DNA of 64,000 nt from Gerris lacustris (taxonomy: Eukaryota > Arthropoda > Insecta > Hemiptera > Gerridae), in the NCBI GenBank assembly GCA_951217055.1, contig OX578286.1, forward strand, positions 15,401,050-15,465,049. The letters run 5' to 3'. Each line of letters starts with the position of its first letter. Position 1 is the first letter of the stretch. The notes under the pieces are model-generated. The model saw nothing but the letters and a program-made list of their open reading frames with translations, was not told the DNA's origin and did not search any database. The position numbers were made by a program, and so were the translations under genes. Shown here in pieces: positions 51,101 to 54,570 of the stretch.

Positions 51101-53607
51101 ACGTAAAAAATTCTTAATTATCTTTATCTGTATATGAAACTAAGAATAAATAAAACTACATTTTAAACTAACATAAATCTAAAAAATAAATAATAGAGAT
51201 GACATCGTACATAAAATAGAATAAAATTAAAATTTATTTATCTTTGATCTAATATCATAACGTTTAACTTTCCAACAGTACGAGGCAATAAATAATATAA
51301 ATCTACATTCTCTGGAGGAACGATGCTATTGACTAGAATAGAATAGAATATTTGTGTATTTGTTTAAGTTTTTACAAAACTGTACAAATAGGAGTTCATA
51401 GTCCTAACATAGATATTACATAACACATTGATTTGAAAAATAAAAATTACAAAATAAATGTAAAGTTTTTATTTTATATAAAATAATATTTATATGAGTG
51501 TTTACTTCTTTCATCTTTTAATTTTTTGCTAGTACTAGTATATTTTGCTATGTAGTGGTTCCTTAGGTCCTGATAAATGGGACAAGAAAAGTAGAAGTGA
51601 ATAATTGTTTCTTCTGTTTGCCTGTTACAAATTGTGCAAAGGGCATCCGAATCAATTTGATACTTAACACCCTTCAGGAAAATTCTGAGCAGCTGTTTAT
51701 TACTTAATCTGAGCTGATGCTATTGACTAAGAATATTTAAATCAAGAAATTAACCAAGAGTATCAAGAGAGTAACTCATTTTGAGAAGCTCATTGACGTA
51801 GATAATTCAATCTGATTCTTGTTGCTAATGAATCACATCAAAAGCAGCTTCTTTCAATGATCATAAATGTCTAGATTTACACACTCCAAATCATAAACTT
51901 CTACTAATTAGCAACAATAATAATATTAATCAACGTCAATGCTCCATAAAAACATACCTTGACATCAGAAGTGAGATGTTCGATTTCAGTAGTTTTTCTT
52001 CCCATAAGATTAACAGAAATTTGACGTTCATCTACAGCCTGGTCCCTTTCCTTTCTAAGTATTTCCGTTTCCTTTTCACACCTGAAATAAAACAAAAATA
52101 AGATTAATTAATAAGAAGAAACAAACAAAAAAAGTTTATGAACTTGTCAAGCCATGTTTAAAATTTGTCTTTATTAATGATAGGATCATTAAAAACATAC
52201 TTAATGATGTTTTCTCGGATCTTATTGAGCTGAGTTGTAGAAGCCGTAAGTCTGTTAGTAGTTTCTTCAAATTGAGCGGAGAGCCCATCAACCTTCGATT
52301 TAAGTTCATCTCTCTCAAGAATAGTTCTATCTAATTCTTCCTTCAATTCCCGAAACTTAGTTTCTAAAAAAAAAGAAAGTAAAATAAATTGATAACAATT
52401 TTCATATAATGAGTAAATTTAAAAGAAAAGTAGATGTTATGACAGTCCTAAGTTCCCTGACTGACCCTAAACCCTTAGAGACACGGGCTGGCGCCTAGAG
52501 CGCGCCATGAGTAAAAAAGTTTCTGTAAATCACAGATTCACGATGTGAGAATAATAAACCCTCACTCTACAGTACCAATAGAAACCCCTAAAACGGACGA
52601 AACAGTCTGCTTTGATTATTGTATAGTTTTGCCGTGTTTATTTGTCTTGGTGCACGTATACCCCCCGCCTGTGCCACCATGTCCAGTAGAGAAATGATGT
52701 CTTCCGATCAATATTTTATGATTTTGCATGAGTTGTCGGATTAGGATGATGGTTTTGAGGAGTTATCTTAGGACTTTGACAACTAAAAATAATTAATTAA
52801 GGTTGAAAGCACGATACTGAGTCAGAACGTAGAAGGAGTAATTACTGATTTTTTTAAGTTATATTTATTTTTATAAATAAAGATATCATTGAGAGAGTTA
52901 GTTTAAACCTTTACACTAGGTTGTTGGAAAAAATGTAGTTATTTACTTAAGAAAGTTGATGTACAAGTCAAAAATACAACTTGAGTCAACCAAACTAAAG
53001 GAAGGTTACAATTAATAGGTTAGAGAAAAGGATGATATTGTGAATGTTTTCATTAGAATTTATAATCTTACGTCCAATTTTACTGAAAAAATATATGAGA
53101 AACAGTATTCTTTTGTAGTTTTTACAATAATTCAACAGGAAAGTCAAGCCATTAGAATGCCACCAACAAGTAAAACCTAGATAGGCTTGCATTCATTCTA
53201 TTAAGTAAGTTATAATTAATAGTCAAATTATATGATCACCGAAAAATATTACAACAAAAAATACAATGATAGGTATATGATACAAAGATATTGCAATAAA
53301 ATGTTAAATAATAGAGCGTTGTTTGGTCGAGTTCAAAGGTAAGTAAGAAATGAACGCTGAGAGAAAATTATTAAAATATAAAATGATCATATGTATAGGG
53401 TTTAGTTTTCTCACCCGTAGCGACTTGTGTGCTTTCAAAAAGGGCTTTAGCAGTCAAATAATCTTCAATATGATCTCCCAGGGCTGTTTCAATCTTGCTT
53501 CGAACGGGTATGGGGATGCTTTCGTATTCATCTTGGGTGAGACTCTTTTTCAACAATGTTCCTCCGCCCGTATCGACTTTATTACTATCTTCAACCGAAC
53601 TAGACAT
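930..53607 (-). CDS. Tpr: Megator/TPR nuclear-basket nucleoporin, 39 coding exons, C-terminus incomplete
   Basis: TPR/Megator forms the filaments of the nuclear basket, takes part in mRNA export control, and recruits Mad1/Mad2 to pores and spindle. Here 39 exons join in phase into about 2,167 codons; human TPR has about 2,360. Residues about 60-1627 are nearly continuous coiled coil and 1628-2167 are low-complexity Ser/Thr/Pro/Gln-rich then acidic, the family layout. Recognisable landmarks are the LTLTQLYCQYAEV block (exon 8), HLVTFRDLEELQ (exon 11), QRDVYQRLLMQ (exon 12), KLSVAEVTASNLK (exon 15), RQIAKKYKTQ (exon 26), EPPTANIKPMAG (exon 29), PFASIRPL (exon 30) and VPSTPTLYVPRRVDGFGEP (exon 38). 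The start is the ATG at 53607, in an AAAATG context. The largest intron is 4.4 kb (exons 22-23). Identification is by recalled family sequence, not a search. Confidence 0.95.
1690..2179. mobile_element. 490-bp inverted-repeat element with outward hammerhead-like motifs
   Basis: The left end (GCTGATAAGGTGTAATTTAA) and right end (TTAAAATTACACCTTATCAGC) are reverse complements, and the arms extend about 200 bases with mismatches. Each arm has a CTGAAGATGACC motif followed by a hairpin, read outward: left on the minus strand at 1764-1790, right on the plus strand at 2095-2124. It sits in the intron between exons 37 and 38. No coding capacity. Confidence 0.7.
2681..3373. other. Intron 36, no recognisable element
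   Basis: AT-rich intron sequence between exons 36 and 37. I see no transposon ends, tandem repeats or coding frames. Confidence 0.5.
4067..4225. repeat. 41-bp minisatellite, about four copies
   Basis: The word CCACAGTAAT (with one CTACAG variant) recurs at 4091, 4132 and 4173, spaced 41 bases, each followed by GGATAGTACACCTGTACT or a near variant. It lies in the large intron between exons 34 and 35. Confidence 0.8.
4771..4887. repeat. Left remnant of a ~115-bp minisatellite split by the hAT insertion
   Basis: This block (AGATATTTAAGTGCAAGGGAAAAGATACT and onward to GTTATTAA) resembles the units at 6920-7320 on the other side of the hAT element. The array was therefore continuous before the insertion. 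Confidence 0.65.
5708..6375 (+). pseudogene. hAT transposase relic
   Basis: One frame reads a family-like stretch with PLPSEPILTRWET and ALYYEEHGEKVKVLL but contains several stops (TAA, TAA, TAG, TGA, TAA). After a frame change it continues with YMPIVSTNVERSFLKLKN and LTTENIEKI, the C-terminal dimerisation region of hAT transposases. About 200 residues of a normally 500-700-residue protein remain. The element cannot move by itself. Confidence 0.85.
6757..6789 (+). repeat. Poly-G tract of about 30 bases
   Basis: An almost pure G run near the right end of the hAT element. It could form G-quadruplex structure; its length may vary or be affected by sequencing. Confidence 0.85.
6920..7325. repeat. 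~115-bp minisatellite, about 3.5 copies right of the hAT element
   Basis: The phrase AACTGGAAAACAAGCACTCATCAGGAATTAC recurs with small changes at about 6938, 7056, 7170 and 7285. Between copies are GGGTAAAGAAGATACTATGGAG and TTTGTTAAGATATG. The first copy directly abuts the hAT target duplication. Confidence 0.8.
8060..9310. other. Intron 33, mostly featureless AT-rich DNA with a hAT-like end fragment
   Basis: It contains an A24 run at 8511-8533 and AT-rich low complexity at 8680-8760. A short fragment at 8848-8885 (CAGGGCGGCCAACCTTTTT) resembles hAT-type termini. No coding signal. Confidence 0.45.
9703..9890. repeat. Two-copy tandem duplication, about 125 bp apart
   Basis: TTGGTTCTTGAGTTAACATAA and TTGGTTCTTGGGGTAACATAA start matching blocks, each ending in CTTCATTATTATTTCTT or CTTCAATATTATTTTCTT. 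The copies have diverged considerably. Confidence 0.5.
10480..10850. repeat. 80-bp minisatellite, about four copies
   Basis: GACAACTGTTTCATAAGCTC and close variants start at 10562, 10643, 10722 and 10801, spaced 79-81 bases. Each is followed by TATAGCTTCATCCGAAATGA and a GATCTGATCATTGAAT block that is itself partly palindromic. Confidence 0.85.
10934..11243 (-). pseudogene. Unidentified broken reading frame inside intron 31
   Basis: On the minus strand an open stretch runs from 11243 to a stop at 11055. Its amino-acid composition looks coding, for example FFEEVEKLNVGFTLSKDTS and NAWVCLEAPSSELVFEPES. A one-base frame change near 11075 continues as LEAVVTSNLSICSELPNEPD and DRIRALLLKLLGREYSDKN, then stops at 10934. 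It is more GC-rich than the intron around it. I do not recognise the family. It may be a fragment of a transposon protein or a retrocopy of a host gene. Confidence 0.5.
12923..13139. mobile_element. Small inverted-repeat element with CG-rich internal repeats
   Basis: The ends GAGTAAAGTGCCATTATTCCC and GGGAATAATGGCTTACTTTACTC are imperfect inverted repeats. Inside are three to four copies of CCTCGGCTTCGCCTCGGGA about 40-50 bases apart, an abrupt GC-rich island in AT-rich intron 30. Confidence 0.75.
13291..13520. mobile_element. Possible hAT-type fragment
   Basis: It begins CAGGGGTCTCCAATCTTTTT, the typical form of one group of hAT ends. The matching other end was not found, so it is likely a truncated copy. 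The bases at 8848-8885 are related. Confidence 0.4.
13736..13835. repeat. ~32-bp tandem repeat, about three copies
   Basis: GGTACCAAACAAAATCCTT and variants recur with AAGTAAGGTAC between them. Just downstream, GACTCACTATGGTTAGATATT repeats two and a half times at 13914-13968. Confidence 0.7.
14827..15110. mobile_element. 285-bp MITE with long terminal inverted repeats
   Basis: The left end ACAAAATGGTGTTTCAGCC and right end GCCTGATACACCATTTTGT pair over about 65 bases, including CTTAAAACACTTCTTGGTGG against CCATCAAGAAGTGTTTTAAG. It lies in intron 29. No coding capacity. Confidence 0.75.
15335..15390. repeat. 19-bp tandem repeat with ACTATACATACA
   Basis: ACTATACACTATACATACA repeats about three times in a simple AT-rich block. 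Confidence 0.7.
15465..15645. mobile_element. Inverted-repeat element with hammerhead-like motif arms
   Basis: The two halves pair around about 15552: CTTCCACTACTGGAAGCATC on the left and AGTCCAGTAGTGGAAGCGAA on the right, then GGGGTTGAAAT against ATTTCAACCCC, and AACAGCTTGAT against CCAAGCTGTTT. The right arm keeps GAAACGTCGG and the left arm keeps CTGAAGATG in minus orientation. A related single arm is at 25262-25350. Confidence 0.7.
16313..16517. mobile_element. pogo/mariner-like MITE with TA duplication
   Basis: The ends CAGTAATACCC and GGGTATTACTG are perfect inverted repeats flanked by TA on both sides (16311-16312 and 16518-16519). At 205 bp it has no transposase. TA targets and CAGTA ends fit the Tc1/mariner/pogo group. 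Confidence 0.8.
16933..31917 (-). CDS. Tpr: Megator/TPR exons 21-28 (distal rod, residues 1187-1627)
   Basis: Exons: 31780-31917, 29264-29377, 24660-24868, 22922-23075, 20706-20903, 20297-20461, 18793-18979, 16933-17090. Exon 21 has ILQHVRKEKTSA, the counterpart of ILRFIRREKEIA. Exon 24 begins with a codon split across the intron and reads RWRTRSEELIEKCNQTNPED, one of the most conserved TPR segments. Exon 26 carries IRQIAKKYKTQFLEL. Exon 27 has the AKNLLKNARNRVVQLTEEK block and leaves one base that exon 28 completes. The coiled coil ends with exon 28 (QRQLDKHQ). The 3.1 kb gap between exons 21 and 22 contains the 104-bp minisatellite and a pogo-like element. Confidence 0.94.
17179..18333. mobile_element. 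Harbinger-like non-autonomous element, TAA duplication, interrupted by another element
   Basis: The ends AGGTGGATTCACACCTACGG and CCGTAGGTGTGAATCCACCT are inverted repeats that continue through GTCACGGACAGGGCTGATCA. TAA flanks both ends (17176-17178 and 18334-18336), the 3-bp TWA target typical of PIF/Harbinger. It is GC-richer at both ends and contains no transposase. An inverted-repeat element is inserted at about 17524-17894. Confidence 0.88.
17524..17894. mobile_element. 371-bp inverted-repeat element nested in the Harbinger-like copy, with two hammerhead-like motifs
   Basis: The arms are near-perfect reverse complements of about 150 bases. Each carries CTGAAGATGCCCAGGTTTGG followed by GCGAAATATAG, read outward: minus strand at 17563-17588, plus strand at 17829-17854. 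The high arm identity suggests a more recent insertion or arm conversion than for the other such elements. Confidence 0.8.
19361..19600 (-). mobile_element. tRNA-derived SINE with complete tRNA-like head, joined head-to-head to a second tail
   Basis: In minus orientation 19484 to 19412 reads as a tRNA-like unit: 5' acceptor-like bases, A-box TAGCTTAATTGGTAGAGC, B-box GTGGTTCAAATCCCAG and a matching 3' acceptor CGCTGGA. Its body runs left to the CCCGTAGTTAATAATAAT stretch. To the right at 19510-19590 lies a plus-oriented tail with CTTTCCGTAGTATGAATACT. The tail end can fold as a hairpin (GTAGTAT, GA, ATACTAC). Confidence 0.8.
19776..19862. repeat. Short imperfect palindrome
   Basis: GTTCTATGTGGAGCTATGAC with ACCACCATCTTG pairs imperfectly with CAAGGATGGTGGCCACAGCT near 19840. 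Possible remnant of a small MITE in intron 26. Confidence 0.5.
21318..22291. mobile_element. 974-bp DNA transposon with TIR AGAGGTCGACCAAGAAGTCA and AGTT duplication
   Basis: The left end AGAGGTCGACCAAGAAGTCA is the exact complement of the right end TGACTTCTTGGTCGACCTCT. AGTT is found immediately outside both ends (21314-21317 and 22292-22295). The interior is AT-rich and has no transposase-like frame. A diverged copy of the right end (GCACTCCTCAGCTTTCCAGC, then CTTGGTGGACCT) is at 36745-36800. The superfamily is not clear from these features. Confidence 0.85.
22303..22483. mobile_element. Family A inverted-repeat element (181 bp)
   Basis: Bounded by ACTTCTTTAGATTGTTACTT and GGGGAGTAACAGTCTAAAGAAGT. 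The interior has CATTCCTTTGTCTAAATAAC, TATTAAGACAAAGGGATG and TTAAGTCCAATG, shared with the copies at 25561, 31993, 38030 and 45861. It starts only a few bases after the 974-bp element. Confidence 0.85.
23076..24659. other. Intron 23, no clear element
   Basis: 1.6 kb of AT-rich DNA between exons 23 and 24. Part of 23490-23590 (CCAAATTTCATTAAAATCAG) resembles sequence near 28430 and is likely a shared old repeat. The rest is not recognisable. Confidence 0.45.
25262..25360 (+). mobile_element. Single arm related to the 15465 inverted-repeat element
   Basis: CTTCCAGTAGTGGAAGTGAA, then ACGTCGGAC, CAGAAAACCAAGCTGTTTAT and a TACGAGTC end match the right arm at 15560-15640. The CUGA box is mutated here (CTAAAAAG). 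Confidence 0.7.
25561..25712. mobile_element. Family A inverted-repeat element (152 bp)
   Basis: The ends ACTTCTTTAGATTGTTACTC and GAGTAACAATCTAAAGAAGT are perfect complements. The interior matches the other copies (CCTTTGTTCCAAAGTACATT). Confidence 0.9.
25859..26402 (-). repeat. Dispersed repeat, copy 1 of 2 (about 545 bp)
   Basis: It is the reverse complement of 56257-56829 over nearly its whole length. Shared words include TACTACACTCGCATGCAAAATGCTAC-like ends, CAATCGTTGGATTTTAATAA, TTCGGGAGGTGTATTATTCT and CACTAAAAACTCGATA. It has no protein frame. The other copy sits in the BTB gene. Confidence 0.8.
26500..26790 (+). mobile_element. SINE with 5S-rRNA-like head
   Basis: CACTTCTGGGATGGGTGACA resembles the 3' part of 5S rRNA (TACTTGGATGGGTGACC). 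After it comes a body that matches the tRNA-headed SINE at 43190: AGCTGACGGATCAACACCAA, then GTATAAGCCCTTTGGTAAGC and AATGGGCTGTTAGTACG. Confidence 0.65.
26838..27438. mobile_element. 600-bp inverted-repeat element with outward hammerhead-like motifs
   Basis: The left end AGATGCTGTCAAATAAAACA pairs with the right end TGTTTATTTTGACAGCATCT, and the arms run about 70 bases. The left arm has CTGATGATTC on the minus strand at 26881-26910, and the right arm has CTGATGATGC on the plus strand at 27373-27399. The middle is AT-rich. Confidence 0.75.
27673..27790. repeat. 18-bp satellite TTATAATAATTCACCTAT, about 6.5 copies
   Basis: Nearly perfect tandem copies, with one CATC variant and a decayed last unit. 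There are no spacers, so it is not a CRISPR array. Confidence 0.95.
28020..28217. mobile_element. Family A element, degenerate, two joined units
   Basis: It begins CTTCTTTAGATAG, includes TAACTATTAAGACGGGATG and AAGGGGAGTAACAGACTATA, and ends with a second weaker hairpin (CCTTCATTAGATTGTCACAC). It is the most decayed copy. Confidence 0.6.
28430..29263. other. Right part of intron 22: old repeat, T30 run, AT-rich DNA
   Basis: The segment CGCCAAATTTCGTCAAATCG is followed by GGCCCAGTAGTTTAGG, a CAGACAGA block and about 30 T bases. This order is common at the end of old insect repeats. The rest to exon 22 is AT-rich with no exon signal. Confidence 0.45.
30485..30806. mobile_element. pogo/Tigger-like MITE, TA duplication
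   Basis: The left end CAGTAGAACCTCGATTATCC has the well-known pogo-type terminus. The right end ATTCGAAGTTCTACTG is its imperfect complement. TA flanks both sides (30483-30484 and 30807-30808). An internal pair, CTTGATTATCCGAAC, repeats the terminal motif. No transposase. Confidence 0.85.
31114..31577. repeat. Minisatellite of 104-bp then 94-bp units, five copies
   Basis: Units start at 31114, 31218, 31322, 31416 and 31510. The core AGAGCTGGAGTCAGGTGAAC, then CTGGAAGTCTGTGTTCATAG, is in all. The first units contain AAAACTCTATATAACACC; units 3 and later lack about 10 bases of it. Copies are very similar, which suggests recent amplification or conversion. The apparent reading frames inside are by-products. 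Confidence 0.95.
31993..32220. mobile_element. Family A element, two joined units
   Basis: The unit 31993-32143 is a 150-base type with the shared interior. It is followed by a short 65-base hairpin (32156-32220) with ends CTTCTTTAGATTGTTACTCC and GGAGTAACAATCTAAAGAAG. The same two-unit order is seen at 28020 and 45861. Confidence 0.85.
32221..33407. other. Left part of intron 20 without a clear element
   Basis: AT-rich DNA with an A29 run near 33072-33100. A fragment at 33150-33180 (CGTTATATGGAGGTCCAACT) resembles a pogo-type end. No exon. Confidence 0.4.
33408..42949 (-). CDS. Tpr: Megator/TPR exons 13-20 (central rod with TPR/MLP1/MLP2-like region, residues 641-1186)
   Basis: Exons: 42845-42949, 42393-42701, 41425-41565, 39781-39912, 38911-39127, 37030-37216, 35367-35649, 33408-33671. 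Exon 13 is a Ser/Pro/Asn-rich linker that interrupts the coiled coil, as in human TPR near residue 640. Exon 14 restarts the rod. Exon 15 holds KLSVAEVTASNLKQEN. Exons 17-19 are joined through split codons (one base, then two bases left over). They cover the stretch that corresponds to the TPR/MLP1/MLP2-like domain, about residues 970-1100 here. Exon 20 ends with HLNELLHEQIDRL, matching the LLHDQIEKL of human TPR. Confidence 0.94.
33703..33878. mobile_element. tRNA-derived SINE, folded as a head-to-head pair of fragments
   Basis: A minus-oriented SINE end (TTATTAACTACGGGAAACAG to the B-box GCCGGGATTTGAACCACGGG) is joined at about 33790 to a plus-oriented body and tail (CTGTTTCCCGTAGTTAATAA to CCGTAGTATGAAAACTACC). 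The tRNA A-box part is lost at the junction. Confidence 0.75.
34497..34620 (+). mobile_element. 5S-rRNA-derived SINE head
   Basis: CAGGTTAAGCAGAATCAAGC followed by TTTGGATGGGTGATCAC matches the 3' half of 5S rRNA, which contains GTTAAGC and TTGGATGGGTGACC. The following ACAGATCTGGATTAAATT matches the copy at 26540. It is not a full 5S gene. Confidence 0.65.
34799..35138. mobile_element. 340-bp MITE with ends CTAGTCCAAGAGATAGCGTG
   Basis: The left end CTAGTCCAAGAGATAGCGTG pairs with the right CACGCTATCTCCTGGACTAT. The interior has no protein similarity that I can see. It lies in intron 19. Confidence 0.7.
35970..36475. mobile_element. Probable ~500-bp inverted-repeat element
   Basis: ACACATGGGATAAAAAACTA on the left pairs imperfectly with AGTTTTCTATCCCCTGTG on the right. 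Further in, CTATAG/CTAGTT words recur in both halves. Boundaries are approximate. Confidence 0.5.
36745..36800. mobile_element. Fragment of the right end of the 21318 element
   Basis: CACTAGAGCACTCCTCAGCT and TCTTGGTGGACCT match CACTAGCGCACTCCTCACAT and TCTTGGTCGACCT at 22245-22290. Confidence 0.65.
37276..37376 (+). mobile_element. SINE tail fragment (tRNA-derived family)
   Basis: CTCTGTCTGTCTCCCTTTGT, then the AATTATAATTTGATTTAAAT body and the CCGTAGTATGAATACTACC end. It lacks the tRNA head. Confidence 0.75.
38030..38209. mobile_element. Family A inverted-repeat element (180 bp)
   Basis: The right end CAGGGAGTAACAATCTAAAG is intact and the left end TTCTTTTGACTGTTACTTCT is diverged. The interior has AACATCCCTTTGTCTTAATA. 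Confidence 0.8.
38240..38470 (+). pseudogene. LINE open-frame fragment (jockey-like C-terminal region)
   Basis: A frame at about 38316-38420 reads VLTGHCRLNRHLALLKVED and CGEEEET, the typical end of jockey-type LINE second open frames. Stops follow. Antisense to Megator. Confidence 0.7.
38919..39780. other. Exon 17 and intron 16
   Basis: The open plus-strand frame over 38919-39134 is antisense to exon 17 and is not a gene. The intron from 39128 to 39780 shows only AT-rich sequence and a short direct duplication of TTGAAATGCACA words near 39370-39400. Confidence 0.5.
40811..40905. repeat. Direct repeat, copy 1 (about 95 bp)
   Basis: AAAATGGTTTAATTCCTAGA with GGACCAATTCTATCAAAATG and ATCATTGAT recurs at 41264-41352, so the SINE at 40918 sits between two direct copies. 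Confidence 0.75.
40918..41062 (-). mobile_element. tRNA-derived SINE, minus orientation, truncated head
   Basis: Tail (GGTAGTATTCATACTACGG), body (TTAACAATGGGAGACAGACA) and B-box (GCGCTGAGATTCGAACCACG) are present. The A-box end is lost after 41062. Confidence 0.75.
41264..41352. repeat. Direct repeat, copy 2
   Basis: Second copy of the 40811-40905 block, ending just before exon 15's intron boundary region. Confidence 0.75.
41720..42290 (+). pseudogene. LINE reverse-transcriptase C-terminal fragment
   Basis: It includes VYADKIVLLGALAEWL, where a YADD box would be; the catalytic second Asp is changed. It is followed by stops, then a downstream stretch with FGHAVRMEDHRIPKQ, the end motif of many LINEs. 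Several stops and frame changes. Antisense to Megator intron 14. Confidence 0.7.
43190..43458 (+). mobile_element. SINE with tRNA-like head, sharing a body with the 5S-headed copy at 26500
   Basis: The A-box-like GGTAGCTCATTGGTACC is at 43205-43221 and the B-box-like GGGATCGATTCCC at 43249-43261. The body matches 26560-26790 (AGCTGATGGAGCAACATGCC, GTGTAAGCCCTTTGGCAGGC, AAGGGCTGTTGTGCC). The open frame across it is a by-product. Confidence 0.75.
43590..49168 (-). CDS. Tpr: Megator/TPR exons 7-12 (rod, residues 305-640)
   Basis: Exons: 48944-49168, 47630-47808, 46135-46347, 45646-45744, 44221-44367, 43590-43733. Exon 7 aligns well to human TPR through AVRELQRLLGEA and the following ELESAN. Exon 8 carries the best-conserved block of the N-terminal half: LSPLAAS, then LTLTQLYCQY. 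Exon 9 has the TPILTKQREDYDYA segment and ends SDLSRQ. Exon 10 is a short 33-codon piece; its middle is poorly conserved. Exons 11 and 12 hold the ALREL and GQRDVYQRLLMQ motifs. From exon 8 onward the exons start in phase 0. The AAG and CAG exon ends are followed by GTAAG, GTATG or GTTAG donors. Confidence 0.94.
44610..45440 (+). pseudogene. LINE fragment with internal rearranged repeats
   Basis: YIYKVCLAVTYGAEIWSLTD is the LINE motif known as LTYGAETW. Inside, blocks such as AGATTTACAGAGCTGTAAGA and GAGGATTGAAGCTGTTCAG occur two to four times directly and inverted (44765-45290). The end resembles GRP/TTW-type LINE tails. Antisense to Megator intron 10. Confidence 0.65.
45861..46075. mobile_element. 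Family A element, two joined units
   Basis: A first unit of the 150-base type with TAACTATTAAGACAAAGGGA and AGGGGAGTAACAGTATAAAG, then the 65-base hairpin at 46016-46075 with CTTCTTTAGATTGTTACTCC. Order as at 31993. Confidence 0.8.
46573..46785. repeat. Diverged tandem duplication, about 140 bp apart
   Basis: TTCTCCACTGTGTGATAGTG with AAAGATGTGTAGTTCAATAA recurs as TTCTCCAATGTATGATAGAA with AAAGACGTGCAGTTCGATAA. Confidence 0.6.
46827..46992. mobile_element. hAT-type MITE with perfect 8-bp duplication AGATTATC
   Basis: The ends CAGTGGCGTAGCTAG and TACGCCACTG, with AGATTATC on both sides (46819-46826 and 46993-47000). The interior is G/C-rich (GGGGGCCC blocks). It is 166 bp with no protein. 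The exact duplication points to a fairly recent insertion in the intron between exons 8 and 9. Confidence 0.92.
47985..48265 (+). pseudogene. LINE C-terminal fragment
   Basis: MEWNSQGLRRRGGPRHTLEA and GKTWTEIKSFGQNRIY, then FVEALCSTQE, match the common LINE end (W..G.R.RGRP..TW, ...LC...). One stop breaks it. Antisense to Megator intron 7. Confidence 0.75.
49870..50345 (+). pseudogene. LINE reverse-transcriptase C-terminal fragment
   Basis: TAEMRHLRKVEGKTRRDRIR and NQLRWFGHIL are typical of the 3' ends of RTE/jockey-like LINEs. Several stops. Antisense to Megator intron 6, ending just before exon 6. Confidence 0.75.
50395..53607 (-). CDS. Tpr: Megator/TPR exons 1-6 (N-terminal coiled coil, residues 1-304)
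   Basis: Exons in gene order: 53415-53607, 52201-52363, 51958-52081, 50998-51095, 50741-50900, 50395-50569. Each is bounded by AG and GT in minus orientation and the codon phases carry across: 1, 2, 0, 2, 0, 1 bases left over. Exon 1 gives a short non-coiled N-terminus with IPVRSKIETAL, matching the conserved start of the rod in TPR. Exons 2-6 are heptad-rich with Glu, Lys, Gln and Leu. Exon 6 ends in a His-Lys pair where human TPR has the NLYK block. Introns 1 and 3-5 show little beyond AT-rich sequence, a piggyBac-like relic in intron 1 and a LINE fragment in intron 3. Confidence 0.93.
51530..51720 (-). pseudogene. LINE C-terminal fragment, minus strand
   Basis: In minus orientation LLRIFLKGVKYQIDSDALCT then CNRQTEETIIHFYFSCPIYQ, the Cys-rich end (C..C...E...H...CP.Y) of many jockey-like LINEs. 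It is the only LINE piece here on the same strand as Megator. Confidence 0.65.
52455..52800 (+). mobile_element. Possible piggyBac-like 5' fragment
   Basis: CCCTTAGAGACACGGGCTGG resembles CCY-type ends. About 220 bases later ATGTCCAGTAGAGAAATGAT starts a short frame with DQYFMILHELSD then a stop and DDGFEELS, similar in style to acidic piggyBac N-termini. The other end and a TTAA pair were not found. Uncertain. Confidence 0.35.
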
Positions 53608-54423
53608 TTTAACAAAGTATGAATCTATTCAAAATATATATTTTTATGTAAAAACAATTAAGTAATATACCGAACTTGGAACAAATCGAAAAACGGAACG
53701 AGAAGAGGGGAGTTCAGAATTCAGTTAGTATTTCTTCTTTTTCTTCTTGGAAGCAGGTTTGCCAACCACAATGTTATCCACAAGAAATAAACTAATGACA
53801 AAATCAGGTAACACTGATGAACTCAAAAAACAAAAGAAATAAGAAAAAGAAGAATGTGAAGCATCTCCTTCCCTTTAAAAGAAAAAAGTAAATACATTTT
53901 GCCCGACATATTGAATTGTTTTTGTTTTGAAATTTTAAAAAAATTGCGTATTATATTTATTATCAAATATTTTAAAACTTTGAAAACATCTAATATATAA
54001 GGTAAAATGTGTTAATTTTATAAATATATAGCTTGTTATTGATTATTTTAAGTGGTTTTAAAATAAAATTAGAGAAAAAATGGCGTCAATAGGATTTCTG
54101 ATATAATTCCAACATGGCGAGACCGTGTTAAAAAGTTAAATAATTTTATTTTTTAAATAAATAATTAATTTTAGTAGAATCTATTATGGTGCCGTATGAA
54201 TTTAAATAAATTTTGTATCTAAACAATTAGTTAACTATGTTTTCCCTGCTTTTTTAGCTGAGAGTTAAAAATAAAAAATAGTTTTGAACATAACAAGGAA
54301 AATAAGTTATTTTTATTATTTTTAATTTACATTTTTGCTAAACAATCACACAAAGTGACTGGTTTATTGCAACTGTAAAGTATTTATATAAAAAATGTGT
54401 ATCTTCATAATATATGTTTGAAG

Positions 54424-54570
54424 TATGCTCTGTTAAAGAATTTATTCGTAGTGTAACGCCATTTTGGAAGTTCGACCAATGATAGTTATTTACAAAGAGA
54501 TTGTCAAACTATCATTGGTCTAACATGCAATATGGCGTCGCCCATTAAATAAATTCTTTTGTTAGACATA
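54424..54570. repeat. Imperfect palindrome with CCAAT/ATTGG arms
   Basis: Arms of about 65 bases are imperfect reverse complements around a centre near 54500. They begin with GTATGCTCTGTTAAAGAATT on the left and end with AATTCTTTTGTTAGACATAC on the right. The inner part pairs GACCAATGATAGTT with AACTATCATTGGTC. It may be a short miniature inverted-repeat element or a relic, and it may have regulatory effect because of its position. Confidence 0.65.

Noticed and set aside
53350..53622. Plus-strand open frame over the Megator start
   Set aside because: It is antisense to exon 1; exon 1 has the family-like N-terminus and phase-compatible donor.
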